Positions 1-9,956 of a stretch of DNA of 48,333 nucleotides are shown in pieces. The notes beneath the pieces were generated by a model. The model was not told the origin of the DNA. It did not search any database and was given only the letters and a program-made list of their open reading frames with translations. Source of the DNA: Symbiodinium natans (taxonomy: Eukaryota > Sar > Dinophyceae > Suessiales > Symbiodiniaceae); NCBI GenBank assembly GCA_905221605.1, contig CAJNDS010002162.1, forward strand, positions 1-48,333, given 5' to 3'. The stretch's first letter is position 1. Every line of letters begins with the position of its first letter. The position numbers and the translations under genes were made by a program.

Positions 1-700
1 TTTCAGGATCTATGGCTCCAGCAGCCCGGTAGATCCTGAAAGTTAGGTTTTTTAGGAAAATTCGAGCCTGCTCAAGTTTCTGGGACCTAAAGCTTCAAGA
101 ATTTTAGGAAAATTCGAGCCGGCTCGAATTTTCCAAAAAAAACTGACACAGTAGATTGCCGAAACACGATCAGGCTCGAATTTTCAAAAAAAAGCCTAAA
201 TTTCAGGATCTATGGCTCCAGCAGCCCGGTAGATCCTGAAAGTTAGGTTTTTTTGGAAAATTCGAGCCTGCTCGAGTTTCTGGGACCTAAAGCTTCAAGA
301 ATTTTAGGAAAATTCGAGCCGGCTCGAATTTTCCAAAAAAACTGACACAGTAGATTGCCGAAACACGACCAGGCTCGAATTTTCAAAAAAAAGCCTAAAT
401 TTCAGGATCTATGGCTCCAGCAGCCCGGTAGATCCTGAAAGTTCGGTTTTTTTTTTGAAAATTCGAGCCTGCTCGAGTTTTCGAGACCTGGAGCTTCAAG
501 AATTTTCGGAAAATTCGAGCCGGCTCGAACTTTCTAAAAAATATGCTGAAACCATGGCTGTGTGACCCCAAGGTCTCATAGATGACAGAATGTAGGTTTT
601 TTTTGGAAAATTCGAGCCTGCTCGAGTTGTGGTGACCTGGTGCCTGGAGATTTTTCGGGAAATTCGAGCCGGCTCGAGTTTTCCCGAAATCTCTTGATAT
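1..700. repeat. ~200-bp tandem satellite built of short dyads
   Basis: A unit beginning TTTCAGGATCTATGGCTCC recurs at about 1, 201 and 400, so the period is about 200 bp; a fourth degenerate unit runs to about 690. Each unit carries several inverted pairs of GAAAATTCGAGCC with GGCTCGAATTTTC, so either strand can form nested hairpins. Open frames read across it are repeat artefacts. Confidence 0.9.
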
Positions 701-704
701 TCTG

Positions 705-1190
705 ACTGCGGTAATTGATACAATTAGTAGCATTAGTTACCAATTCTATTTCAATTGGTAAGTTTCCCATATTTTTTGACGGCAAATATTTAACTTGTGA
801 GAAGAGGCCACGCAATGGTTTAAATCCAACAATCGTTTTGGTCTTAAACCCTTGACAATTAACATAATAACTACCTTTGTGTCAAAGAAAACTTAAACTA
901 TCAATGAGGATATCTGCGGGACTAAAAGTTTCCATGATATATAAATAGCATAGATAATTTGATTACATATACATACCTTCAACTTGTATTCAATCAAGTA
1001 ATTCAAAGCTATATGAAGTGTCTTACTATTATTCTTCTTCCTACCTTTCACCTGCTTTACTGCTTCATCTACTTAATTATTCTCAACTAACTTTCTTATC
1101 TCTTCGTAAGCATGTTGTTTAAATTGCTTCTCTATCTTCGATGTCTCTATTTGTTCGGATGTTGTTGCTTTCTTATGAAATGATTATGGC
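705..1190 (-). pseudogene. Decayed AT-rich coding remnant, second part (unidentified; weakly capsid-like)
   Basis: Read on the minus strand, this AT-rich stretch keeps long protein-like runs broken by stops and frame changes. Around 1190-1030 there is a Lys/Glu-rich run containing KQFKQHAYEEIRKL, an in-frame stop, then EAVKQVKGRKK. Around 850-705 there is a run with KPLRGLFSQVKYLP followed by PIEIELVTNAT. The latter reminds me of viral coat-protein segments, but that is an impression, not a family assignment. It lies downstream, in the same orientation, of the lipase-like remnant and is cut by the satellite at 1-700. Composition differs sharply from the GC-rich exons elsewhere, suggesting foreign origin. 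Confidence 0.45.
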
Positions 1191-1192
1191 AT

Positions 1193-1840
1193 CAAACTGT
1201 TGTTAAAAACTCTTCTTCGGTTATAGGTAGATGTCCTGCTTTGTTTTTAATATTGCCTATATCTTCATAAGGATGTTTTTGTAGAGGGTCTAATGTTGAT
1301 TTCTTTGATGTTATACTTCCTTTTTCAAACATACTAACGGGGTCTTCTACTTTCCGTATTCATATGTTTTGTCCCAGTGTCTTCTGGTCGTTGTCCTGAT
1401 ACATAAGGAGAACCATAGCTACGACTTCTGAATACATTCCCATAATCATTGTTTATTTGTTGTCCCGATGCTGAACCTAAACTGTGACTTACAATACCAG
1501 AAATTCCAGTTTCTTCTTTTCTTTAACCGTCTATTTCAATAAAACCATCTTGAATGAACTTATCTACATCTTTATAACACTGAGTCAGTTGCATCTTATA
1601 TAAAGGAAGGTTTCAATCACCATAAACATCTCTACAGCTTTTAGTCCCAGCAATGTATAAAATAGAACCATTTTTGATATATCCCGTCAGGATTCTCATA
1701 CGCTAATTTAAGTCCTTGCGTGTCCGTTAAGAATGTCTCTGTCTTTGCGAATTCGTCTCTAACTTCATTACGTAGTCTGCTTCTTGTGTTAGGTGCTTTA
1801 TTTGAAACCCCTTCATCTCTTCTTTTATGTTCATGCATTA
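1193..1840 (-). pseudogene. Decayed class-3-lipase-like alpha/beta-hydrolase remnant
   Basis: Minus-strand fragments in successive frames line up as one ancestral protein. At 1838-1665 is RDEFAKTETFLTDTQGLKLA. A frame change near 1668 leads to GSILYIAGTKS. An elbow-like S-H-S-L-G lies at about 1475-1489 (usual form G-H-S-L-G) and RSYGSP at about 1408-1425. After another frame change near 1345 come EDPVSMFEKG (1318-1347) and HPYEDIGN (1252-1275), where class 3 lipases place catalytic Asp and His. At least two in-frame stops and two frameshifts mean it cannot encode an intact enzyme. Order of motifs and spacing support a lipase-type fold; the exact family is inference from memory of the fold. 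High A+T and the minus orientation set it apart from neighbouring genes. Confidence 0.55.
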
Positions 1841-2330
1841 TACAATGGTTTATAGGGTAATATTTATCTAATCAATGAATATTGTTGAAGTTCAAGAAGG
1901 TGTATATTGGAAGCTGCTATAGAGTGAATAACAGAGATTAGCAAACCACACAAAACCAAATCCAGAAACGGATTCTGTTTGTAGATTTCTGTTGTTTAAA
2001 AGTGTAGATAATCAATAGCAAGTTGTAGCTTCAGACATGGCAAGACACGAAAGTATCGTAAATACCGGTGTTTTTTTCACATCAACCATATGTGCAAATA
2101 AGCACAGGTGCAGAAGGACAAGCAAGAAAAGGATACATATGGATCATGGGGGGTGTGTGACCATATATATATATATACACCCTTTAACAGCAGGGTACCT
2201 GAAATATCCCCCCCTACAATATACCCTTGAAGGGATTATATAGGGGTACCTCATTCCCCCAGCCTACTAACCCACAGCAAGAATCTCCAGCCTCAGCTCT
2301 CCACTGAGCTCCCTTGTGGGGCTTTTGAAG
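1841..2330. other. AT-rich spacer, no gene seen
   Basis: Apart from a short (TA)n run near 2163-2180 I see no supported feature. Open frames here are short and lack protein-like composition. Confidence 0.5.
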
Positions 2331-2720
2331 GTTTTTAGGTTTAGGGTTCAGGGTTTAGGGTTTAGGGTTTAGGGTTACCTCAGCTCCCCACTGAGCTCCA
2401 ATGTGCTTTACAAGGTTTTTTAAAGTTTTTCAGGTTTGTGGTTTGGGGGTTTGGGTCTAGAGTTTAGGGTCTGGTGTTTCGAATTTGGGTTTAGGGTTGC
2501 CAAGTCTCTCAGGGTTGGCTTACGCGGTCAGTCAACAAGTCCGGCTTCAAAAGGAGGTCCCATCTCAGTTTTTACGGTTTAGCACAACAGGTTCAGGGCT
2601 TGGGGTTTAGGGTTTGGGGTTTTGGGTCTGGGGTTTAGGGTGTTGCCAAGCCTCTCAGGGTTGGTTTTCGCTGGCAGCCAACAAGGAGTCCGGTTTCAAA
2701 AAGGGGCGTTGCCAAGACGC
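2331..2720. repeat. Degenerate TTTAGGG tracts with a duplicated spacer
   Basis: Runs of GGTTTAGGG alternate with a unique segment present twice, about 2496-2570 and 2640-2710 (GCCAAGTCTCTCAGGGTTGG in the first, GCCAAGCCTCTCAGGGTTGG in the second, then AACAAG-TCCGG-TTCAAAA). A shorter relative (CAGCAAGTCCAGTTTCAAAAG) occurs near 24896. Confidence 0.7.
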
Positions 2721-3373
2721 ATTTCTTTGTTCATAACGATGTCAGAATTATTCTTTTGTATCGAGCACTTGTAGCTTTGTATTGTTCTCATCGCGGTCTA
2801 TTTGTTAGTGTTTTAGTACTGCCATCACAATGGGCGTTCTTGTTGGGATCATCAACTGTTGCTATTGTTTTTGGCGTGGTTCTCGTTAAGTTAACGTTAG
2901 TGTTACTTATGGTCAGTATTCATCACTGTTGCGATTGCAATGGCTTGCCTTCTTTGACAACTTGCCATTCCATCATCATGTCTGGACATGTTGATATTTT
3001 TGTCTGCGACTTGTTCTTTGTTCCAGACAACTTGCGGCAATGGCCAGGACGAATGCCTGCCTGATTCTACGCCTCGACTTTGGGGAAAAACGGGCCCCCC
3101 ACTCGCGGAAACCCTGCCAACTTCAACTTGCCGACAGCCTCATCAGTTACTGCCGCCCGTGGTACAACCGAGCGGTCCCGAGTCCAGCATCACTGGCACT
3201 TATGTAAAATGTAGCTGCCGTCTATCACTTTGTCGGTTGTGCACCCGAACTCGGATGCCTTTCAACCCTTAACCCAAACCGCAAAATCCCGAAACCTGCA
3301 GTGCTGTCGCTTGAGACCAGCGAAGCAGGTTGCAAAACAACAACAACGAAACCCTACCCGGATCCAAGATTCA
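2721..3373. other. No convincing gene
   Basis: Open frames at 2756-3064 and 2988-3272 have no recognisable domain, and their residue composition (Val/Leu-rich, then Pro/Thr-rich) is not persuasive. They could hide exons, but I cannot support one. Confidence 0.4.
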
Positions 3374-3474
3374 CTTAGTAGCTGGGTAGGTAGACTTTAA
3401 CTGTTTTGGGGTGTATATAATCTACCAGGGTTGAAAGGTTAATCTGTTGAGGGGCAGGGTACCCAGCAAGTAAC
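3374..3474. mobile_element. Short inverted-repeat element (CTTAGTAGCTGGGTA type)
   Basis: The left end CTTAGTAGCTGGGTA and right end TACCCAGCAAGTAA are inverted copies about 100 bp apart. The same terminal style bounds the last intron of the second GT25 paralog (15574-15719), so this is probably a related introner. Confidence 0.55.
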
Positions 3475-3545
3475 CCTAAACCCTAAGCCATAAACCCTAA
3501 AACCTAAACCCCAAACCCTAAACCCTAAACCCTAAACCCTAACCC
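3475..3545. repeat. CCCTAAA array
   Basis: About ten units of the telomere-like heptamer, several degenerate, in the CCCTAAA orientation, directly abutting the preceding inverted-repeat element and followed by a GC-rich probable exon. Confidence 0.85.
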
Positions 3546-3548
3546 CCT

Positions 3549-4236
3549 GATTCAAGCCTGCAACGCGCAAGGCCGAGGCAGTGCAGCGGCGGCGGAGCTC
3601 AGAGGAGTGGGTTTGGTTCTTTTTTGCCGGGTTTTAGGGGATTTGCGGTTTAGGTGTTTACGGTTTTAAGTGGTTTTAGGGGTTTTAGTAGGGGGGTTAG
3701 GGGGTTTAGTGTTTTACGGTTTTTAGGGTTTAGGGTTTTCGTGTTTAGGGTTTTGGGGTTTGAGGTTTAGGGTTTAAGGTTTAGGGTTTAAGGGTTTTAT
3801 GGGCTCGGGGCTGAGGCACGAGCCCCAGATGCAAGAGGGCTTGGGGTTCAGGGTTTAGGGTTTCGGGTTCGGGGTTTAGGGTTAGGGTTTGGGGTTTAGG
3901 GTTCGACCTTGCGATTTCACGGAAGCCTGCCATCGCACCATCACGGCCCATTGTCATAATCGAGACAGAAACACAAACAACAGCAACTCCGACATGTCCT
4001 ACCAATGAGCAGTTCACGTGCCAGGACTCGAGCACTACCCCTCGATGGCCGGGCTTTGCGATTCCGAGTGTGTGTGTGTGTGTGTGCGGGGGCTCAATAC
4101 AAACCAGAGAAAGGGGGTCATGTGTGGGTGGCCACGGCTCTTGCCGAGAATGCTTTTGCAAGTGCTGTCACCTCTTTTTGGGGATGAGACATGTCGACTA
4201 GTCGTCTGCCCAATCAAACTCTGCATTTGTTGCACG

Positions 4237-4277
<41 letters not shown>

Positions 4278-5116
4278 TTCACACGCCCCGCTCGAACAGC
4301 ACTGACCCACAAGAACCCTGAAGACGACAGGCAGCAGCTGCATGAGGAGCACAAGCAGCTGACCATGCGCAAGGCAGGTAGCGTGCGGTGGGTTCGGTGC
4401 CGTTACCTGTGAAGCAAGATGTGTAGTCGAGATCTGGTCAGATCGTCCAGGCTGTGGGCTTACAGGTTCATGTAGGTTTGTAAGTCGCCCTCAGTAAGGT
4501 TATAAGTATAGTTACCCTACTACTTCTAACCCCACTTATAACTAGCCATGAACCTCCAAGTAGCGGCCTAGCGAGGGCATTCGCAGTGGCCGGACAGTCC
4601 AAAGCTTAAAGCGCTTCCACGCAAGCTGCGATTGCTGGAAGGCGTTGGATGCGCAAATTCTTACCTAAGACGGTTCCATCGGTGTCAGAGTTCTTTGCAG
4701 CGCTTGGGAGGAAAGTAATTAGCTGACTTGAGTCGGCTTTGAGTTTACAGCGGACACCAAAAAGGTGACCCTAATTTAGAGAACTACCCATGTATTTCTC
4801 TGCAAGCCTGCAGACTGGCTTGGTTGGGGATGGTGGCGGACCCGTAGTGCACCGAACATTTATTGTCGCACATATTTTAGTATCGTCAGTCTCCACAAGC
4901 TCCAGAATCCAACCGACCAGCTCTGGAGCTCTGAGAGCCCTGGAAGCCAAAAACCTGGAGGCCGCTCGCGAGGAAGAGGGCCGGCGTGCGGCAGAGGAGC
5001 AGGCTGGAGCTGGCATCAGGGCCTTCTCCAAGCTTGGTCAGCTGCAAAACAGGGAAATCGAGAGAGGCGATACTGTGCCGTTCTTGTTTAGACAGGATTT
5101 TGGCATTTCCGTGTGA
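3549..5116 (+). CDS. Unidentified multi-exon gene, charged/coiled-coil exons
   Basis: Probable exons, read from open protein-like frames: 3549-3618 (ATRKAEAVQRRRSSEEW); about 3902-4070, a long open frame containing SRPIVIIETETQTT and later TPRWPGFAIPSV, entered from a TTTAG|G repeat; 4304-4378 (PEDDRQQLHEEHKQLTMRK), preceded by CGAACAG; and 4916-5116 (ALEAKNLEAAREEEGRRAAE), ending at a stop. The later exons are rich in Glu, Lys, Arg and Ala and should form helices. Introns hold a (GT)n tract, a (CT)n tract and a family A element. I do not recognise the protein, the first exon is unknown, and the exons might belong to two genes. Confidence 0.4.
4069..4275. repeat. (GT)n and (CT)n microsatellites in an intron
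   Basis: (GT)n at about 4069-4086 and (CT)n at about 4240-4274 flank a unique segment between two probable exons. The CT tract lies where a polypyrimidine tract upstream of the acceptor at 4303 would be. Confidence 0.8.
4462..4563. mobile_element. Family A introner-like element
   Basis: Ends are inverted: ACAGGTTCATGTAGG at the left and ACTAGCCATGAACCTCCAAG at the right. The core has AAGGTTATAAGTATAG and its inverted counterpart CTTCTAACCCCACTTATA. It sits between probable exons of the preceding gene model. Confidence 0.75.
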
Positions 5117-5499
5117 GTGTGTGCGTGGCCCTTACAGTTGCAGCCAAGAAGATTATGAACACCAGCTGAAACAGGCCACTGCTACAAGACCTTTCTAATC
5201 TTGTGCCCTGCCCTCCTTCGCTGTCTGGGAGGCGCAAGCTCTTCTTCGCCACGTGATGTGTCCTGCCCAATTCTTTCGTGGGGGCACCAGGTAGCTTTAC
5301 TTTCGTAGAAGCTAGTAGATGCAGATGCTGGAATTCATTAGTCATTAGGATGTTCGTGGGGCATGAAAGCGGGGTGCAAGTAAGGGGTACCGGCTACCGG
5401 AAACCTATGCAGATCCTCACACACGATGGGAGAGCTGCAAGATATGACGGTTGGTCACACACATCTGAGTGAAGAGAGTGCCCACCGTTGTCCAAACAT

Positions 5500-5625
5500 T
5501 GTTCCTAGGATCGTCCACCCGTCGTTTCTTTCCACTCACCGGAGAGATGGGGCAGGGAAGGCAAGCTAAGCGAGGCAACAAAACCCTGCCCACACTTTGT
5601 GTGGTCTGGTCGGGGTTTTAAAAAT
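5500..5625 (+). CDS. Possible short exon, unidentified
   Basis: An open + frame reading HSPERWGREGKLSEATK is more protein-like than the alternatives. No domain, start or certain splice site is visible; a neighbouring open stretch at about 5206-5300 may be another exon. Confidence 0.25.
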
Positions 5626-5879
5626 ATGGAGCCTTTGTGTACCCAAGAGGGTTTAGGGTCTAGGGTTATGCACCCTAAACCCTAAAACGATGCTGTTGCC
5701 TGGAGTTGTTTGCCCGAGCGTAAGAGGCTAAACCCTAACAGAAAGGACTGTTGTGAGGCGGAGTTGTTGGGTAGTTTTCAGTCATTTAATAAGGTTTAGG
5801 GGTTAGTAAACGCTTACAACTTTAAACTTATGGCCTCACAACAGTCCATTCATAAGTGGGAATCTTGACCATGATGTTT

Positions 5880-5919
5880 GGCATACATGATTTGGGGGGT
5901 GGGGGGGGGGAGGGGGGAG

Positions 5920-5950
<31 letters not shown>

Positions 5951-6130
5951 TGGGGAGGGGGGGGGTGGGGGGGGGGGGGGGGGGGAGGGGGGGGGGGGGG
6001 GGGGGGGGGGGGTGGGGGGGGGGGGGTGGGGGGGGGGGGGGGGTGGGGGGTGGTGGGAGGGGGTCCTGGAGTTGGCCCATCTTGGCAGGAGTCCCCCCCC
6101 CCCCCCCCCCCCCCCTCCCCCCCCCCTCAA
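5880..6130. repeat. Near-pure G tract followed by a C tract
   Basis: About 170 bases of almost uninterrupted G with sparse A/T, then after a short unique segment (6060-6090) a run of C. It can form G-quadruplexes and a G/C hairpin. Gly- or Pro-rich frames across it are artefacts. Exact length is likely unreliable in any assembly. Confidence 0.85.
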
Positions 6131-6204
6131 GCGTAACAGCCGTAGCTGTGCCACAGTTGGTTTGCTTTCACGTATTTCCAGACCTGTTATTCGGAAGTTC
6201 CCTG

Positions 6205-6256
6205 CTTTCGAAACACAGCCTTTGTTTCGAAACACAGCCCCTGTTTCGAAACATGG
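6205..6256. repeat. Three tandem copies of a ~17-bp motif
   Basis: TTTCGAAACACAGCC occurs twice, and TTTCGAAACATGG once, head to tail. Confidence 0.75.
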
Positions 6257-6419
6257 ATGTCACAGCCACAACTGCTTCACAAAACGATATCCAATCTCAC
6301 CTTGGTTCCAGCTATATCTGAAGGTTGCGATGTCACATGTGCGAGTAAAAGGATATCTGCTCATAGTATTCTCGCGTCCCCGGGGCCTACAGGACATGTC
6401 TTGATGATGTGGGTGCTAA

Positions 6420-8000
6420 TCATGTAGGGTTATAAGGTTAAAAATCCTATAGAGTTTAGCGTTATGACCCTAAACCCTATATGCTTTAAGGCTTAAGGAA
6501 AACAGTAAAGTGGTTAAATCACTGAGGGACTAGGGTTACGTTTTTGCAATGCCCTAAACCTTAAACTCTAAACCTTTAACCTCTTATAGGGTTTAAACCC
6601 TAAAGGGCTAACCCGGTAGGGTAGACAAACCCTGACCCGAAAGGGGCCCTATAGGGTTTAAGGCTTAACCTAGTTTGAATGCCCAAACTTGAATTTAAAT
6701 CCCCAGGCCTTAAACCTCTGAAAACCTTATAGGGCTTAAAGGCTTTAATGCTTAAACCTGATGTATTTAAGGTCTGGGCATTTATACATTCAGCATTAGA
6801 ACCCTAAACCCTTTATGCTGTAAGGCTTAAGGTAAACAGTAGGGTTTAAGTCTCAAGACCTATAATATAAGGTTATAAGGTTCTAATCCTATAGAGTTTA
6901 GCGTTATAACCCTAAAGCCTATATGCTTTAATTAAGGCTTCAGGAAAACAGTCAAATGATTAAATCCCTGAGGGTCTAAGGTTACGTTTTTGCAATGCCC
7001 TAAACCTTAAACTCTAAACCTTTAACCTCTTACAGGGTTTAAATCCTATAGGGTTAAACCTTTAAAAACCTTATAGGGCTTAAATGTTTTAATGCCTAAA
7101 CCTGATGTACCTAAGGTGTGGGCATTTATACCTTCAGCGTTATAACCCTAAACCCTATCTGCTGTAAAGCTTAAGGTAAACAGTAGGGTTTAAGTCTCAA
7201 GGCCTATAATATGGGGTTGTATCAAAACCCCGCGCAGTCGATTTTGAAAGGAATTGCCCGAAGCGTTTGGGCCGTGCTTCTGACTCGTAAAACGATAATC
7301 AAGAAAATAAACCGATAACTTTGTAGTAACAGGGCGGGCAGGCGCTATTCCAGTGATAAGCTTGTACTACAAATATATGAAAACATTGAAAACCCAGCCT
7401 GCTCAGCTTGCACTACAAATCAACGGAAACCTAGCCGGTTTCAGTGCTAAGCTTGTACAACAAATCAATGAAAACCCAGCCTGCTCAGGGGCACGTCCGT
7501 TCCAGTACTAAGCTTGCACTACAAATCAACGAAAACCCAATCGGCTCACGGGAACGTCGGTTCCAGTACTAAGCTTGTACTACAAATCAACGAAAACCCA
7601 ACCGGCTCACGGGAACGTCGGTTCCAGTACTAAGCTTGTAGGATGAATAGATTTAACTCGGGTTTTTATACAACCCCATATAGGGTTATAAGGTTCTTAT
7701 CCTATAGAGTTTAGCGTTATAACCCTAAACCCAAACACCATATGCTTTCAGGCTTAAGGAAAACAGTAAAGTGATTAAATCCCTGAGGGTTACGTTTTTG
7801 CAATGCCCTAAACCTTAAACTCTAAACCTTTAACCTCTTATAGGGTTTAAACCCTGTAGGGCTGCACTATAGGGTTTAAGGTTTAACCTAGGTTGAATGC
7901 CCAAACCTGAATTTAATTCAACCTTTAAAAGCCTTATAAGGCTTAAAGGTTTTAATGTCTAAACCTGATGCACCTCAGGTCAGGGCATTTATACCGTCGG
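6420..8000. repeat. Degenerate AAACCCTA-type repeat with ~450-800-bp higher-order units
   Basis: No coding frame. A segment beginning near TATAAGGTT, through CCTATAGAGTTTAGCGTTAT, AAGGAAAACAGT and GCAATGCCCTAAACCTTAAA, to the word ATACC-TCAGCGTTATAACC recurs at about 6430, 6880 and 7685. The third copy is separated from its left flank by the insertion at 7213-7677. Confidence 0.75.
7213..7677. mobile_element. 465-bp insertion with terminal inverted repeats and internal 60-bp tandem repeat
   Basis: Ends are GGGGTTGTATCAAAACCCCG and GGGTTTTTATACAACCCC, an imperfect inverted repeat, flanked by ATAT on both sides (7209-7212 and 7678-7681). The paralogous repeat at about 6870-6890 reads straight through this point and serves as the empty site. 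Inside, about five degenerate copies of a ~60-bp unit (key words CTACAAATCAACGAAAACCC and GTTCCAGTACTAAGCTTGTA) occupy 7340-7640. No transposase. Confidence 0.75.
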
Positions 8001-8135
8001 CGTTATAACCCTAAACCCTCGTACATCTGCTTTGCACTCGCAACAAAATCAACTTCATCCAAAACACTGCATCACATTCAAAAAACTCCGCCTCACAACA
8101 GTCCCCTCTCAACCCTAAACCCCCACCCCCCGATA

Positions 8136-8219
8136 CCATACAAACCCTAAACCCTAAACCCTAAACCCTAAACCCTAAACCCTAAACCCTAAACCCTAAA
8201 CCCTAAACCCTAAACCCTA
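8136..8219. repeat. CCCTAAA array
   Basis: About twelve near-perfect CCCTAAA units immediately upstream of a strongly protein-like exon. Confidence 0.95.
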
Positions 8220-8222
8220 TAC

Positions 8223-8786
8223 GGCTGCCAAGCCCAGGCCGCACACCAAGCTGCCAGCTGAGCAGGTCGACCAAATTACGAACAGGCTCTACACAGAAAG
8301 CGTGGCGAACCTTGGACTGAGTTTCCGGCTGAAGGGCTTTCGGTTTTTAACGTTTGGGGAGGGTTCAGGGTTTAGGGTTTAGGGTTTAGGGTTCAGGGTT
8401 CAGGGTTTAGGGTTTAGGGTTTAGGGTTTAGGGGTTCAACACTGGTTCATCCCAAATTGTCAGTGCTTCTGGGCTCTCTCAGATGGTGGCCGATCAACCG
8501 ACAGTTTCTCGCACACCTCAAAACCTTGAATCCCAAACCCTGAGTCGCGTCCCACGTGCCAACGGCGAGTCATGGCTTCCCTACCAATTGCTTAAGAACC
8601 CCCCCAAAAAATCCTAAGACTCTTCCTTTTAAGGGTATTCTAGGGATTGTTTGATTGTTTTTGTTTAAAAAATACTTTTTGGGGTTCTTAAGCAAATAGT
8701 GCTTCGTCATGCTGAGGGAGAAGGGCCGGCGGAGGGACCAACAGAAGAAGCAGCATGAAGATCGCATGGCCAGGCCAGTTGAGTGA
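8223..8786 (+). CDS. Unidentified gene with helical RLY-type motif
   Basis: Three probable exons. 8223-8345 reads KLPAEQVDQITNRLYTESVA and continues LGLSFRLKGFR, very protein-like. 8483-8589 follows a good acceptor (CTCTCTCAG) and begins MVADQPTVSRTPQN. The last, ending at the stop at 8784-8786, contains GRRRDQQKKQHEDRMARPVE. The first intron contains a TTTAGGG array and the second corresponds to the GCTTAAGAACC inverted-repeat element; splice sites of the latter are not certain (a GC donor is possible). The VDxLxxRLY-like helix recalls the exon near 16560 (QVDKLFKWASDREERL), so the two may share a repeated helical motif. Function unknown. Confidence 0.45.
8360..8432. repeat. TTTAGGG array inside an intron
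   Basis: About ten TTTAGGG units between two probable exons. Confidence 0.9.
8590..8693. mobile_element. Inverted-repeat element with GCTTAAGAACCCC ends
   Basis: Left GCTTAAGAACCCC and right GGGGTTCTTAAGC are perfect inverted copies 104 bp apart, with near-complementary interior. It lies between two open coding segments and is probably an intron. Confidence 0.8.
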
Positions 8787-8988
8787 CGTTCGCTGTATCG
8801 GCTTTGGCCTGGCAACTTCCCAAAGACACGCTTGGGGATCGTGTAACTGTGCGGTTATGCAAGCCCGTTTATATATACACCAGTAAATAAATGAGGAAAC
8901 CTTAATAACTTTTAGCAACATCTAAACCACCAACATCTACCAGTGCCTGAAGATTGGCTGCGCAGTATCGACGCTCACCCTTTCAGTC

Positions 8989-9441
8989 ATGAGCTCGGTG
9001 GAAGTAAGGGCAGCAGTCGAGTCTGTTGTCAAGAAAGTTGGGGTTGCGTGTGAACTTCGTCGCGCATGGCCGTTCAGATTTTTTTGGGAACTGACACTTT
9101 TGAGTCAGGGCAGCTGTACCCAGCAGCTGCTGACGGCATCCGTTTGCAGCAGGGGTTGCCTTCATGATGGAGACATGTGGGTGGTTGTCAAAATTATGGT
9201 CCCTTTTTTGGATCCCAATTATAATACGGCACCTAGTATTTAGGGTAATTACCCAAAAAGGGATCGTTATTTTGACAGCCACCCATGTGGAAGTTTCTGT
9301 AGGTTGGGGAAAGCGACCAGATGCCAACTTGTTGGGCAGGACTTGCTGCTTCGCTCCGAATGCTCACAAGCCTGACAAGCCACTGTCCCCATCTCCAGAG
9401 ACGTTCCGCGGAGTTGTTCTCTATGTGCCCTGGCTTGGTTG
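8989..9441 (+). CDS. Unidentified gene interrupted by a family B element
   Basis: The upstream segment from about 8989 reads SSVEVRAAVESVVKKVGV, then WPFRFFWELTLL; the downstream segment from 9284 reads EVSVGWGKRPDANLLG and RGVVLYVPWLG to a stop at 9439-9441. Both are open and protein-like, and the family B element (9180-9283) lies exactly between them. Excision of the element plus one target copy does not keep these two frames in phase, so real splice sites must differ from the insertion borders or the gene is damaged. No domain recognised. The ATG at 8989 is plausible but unproven. Confidence 0.45.
9180..9283. mobile_element. Family B inverted-repeat element with 6-bp target duplication
   Basis: Termini GGTGGTTGTCAAAA and TTTTGACAGCCACC are inverted repeats. 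CATGTG flanks both sides (9174-9179 and 9284-9289). The interior keeps TATAATACGGCACCTA, shared with the second copy at 12983-13081. Non-autonomous, MITE-like. Confidence 0.9.
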
Positions 9442-9477
9442 AGAGGATGTGCGTAGGGAAGGTCCGGGCAGGTTTAT

Positions 9478-9893
9478 ATGAGATATGAGGATTCTACTAT
9501 GAATCTTGCCCTTGGGTGGGGAGCAGTCAGTAGTAATCAAGGACAAGGTCTTCCACCTTGCTGCTACAAGTTCCGGAGGCATAACGTCAATCCTATGCCC
9601 CGCTTCTTAAATCCACGTGCGAAGACCAAAGTCGCACGGATCCGTGAGCCGGAACTCAAAAGTCCAGATAAACCCTAAACCATCCCTAAACCCTAAACCC
9701 TAGTTTGCCGAGGACCTTGGAGGGGCCGTACACTGTAAGCAAAGCTGAAAATCTGAATGGTTGAAGCCTCTTGGGCAACCAGCTACAGGGGCATCAAGGG
9801 GCCGGGATGCAGGGGTGCCAGAGCGAGAGGCTCACGAGCGGTCTGTTTCTGAGTCTTGACAATAACAAGCACCATGTCGGGCTTTAGGGTTTG
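9478..9893 (+). CDS. Possible short exons, unidentified
   Basis: Open protein-like stretches: 9478-9678 (ending RAKTKVARIREPELKSPDKP), about 9700-9770 (PRTLEGPYTVSKAENLNG, stop) and about 9806-9893 (CQSERLTSGLFLSLDNNK, stop). They are in different frames and splice links are not resolved. Confidence 0.3.
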
Positions 9894-9956
9894 TAGTAAC
9901 CAGGTTTTTTGGAGCCGATAGGCTTTCCGGAAGGTTTGGCAGATGCCCACCACCTG

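Noticed and set aside
1-700. CRISPR array
   Set aside because: Repeats are ~200 bp, head to tail, with internal dyads and no unique spacers; the genome is eukaryotic.
5828-6404. Gly-rich or Pro-rich open frames on both strands
   Set aside because: They are translations of the G/C homopolymer tract and have no other coding support.
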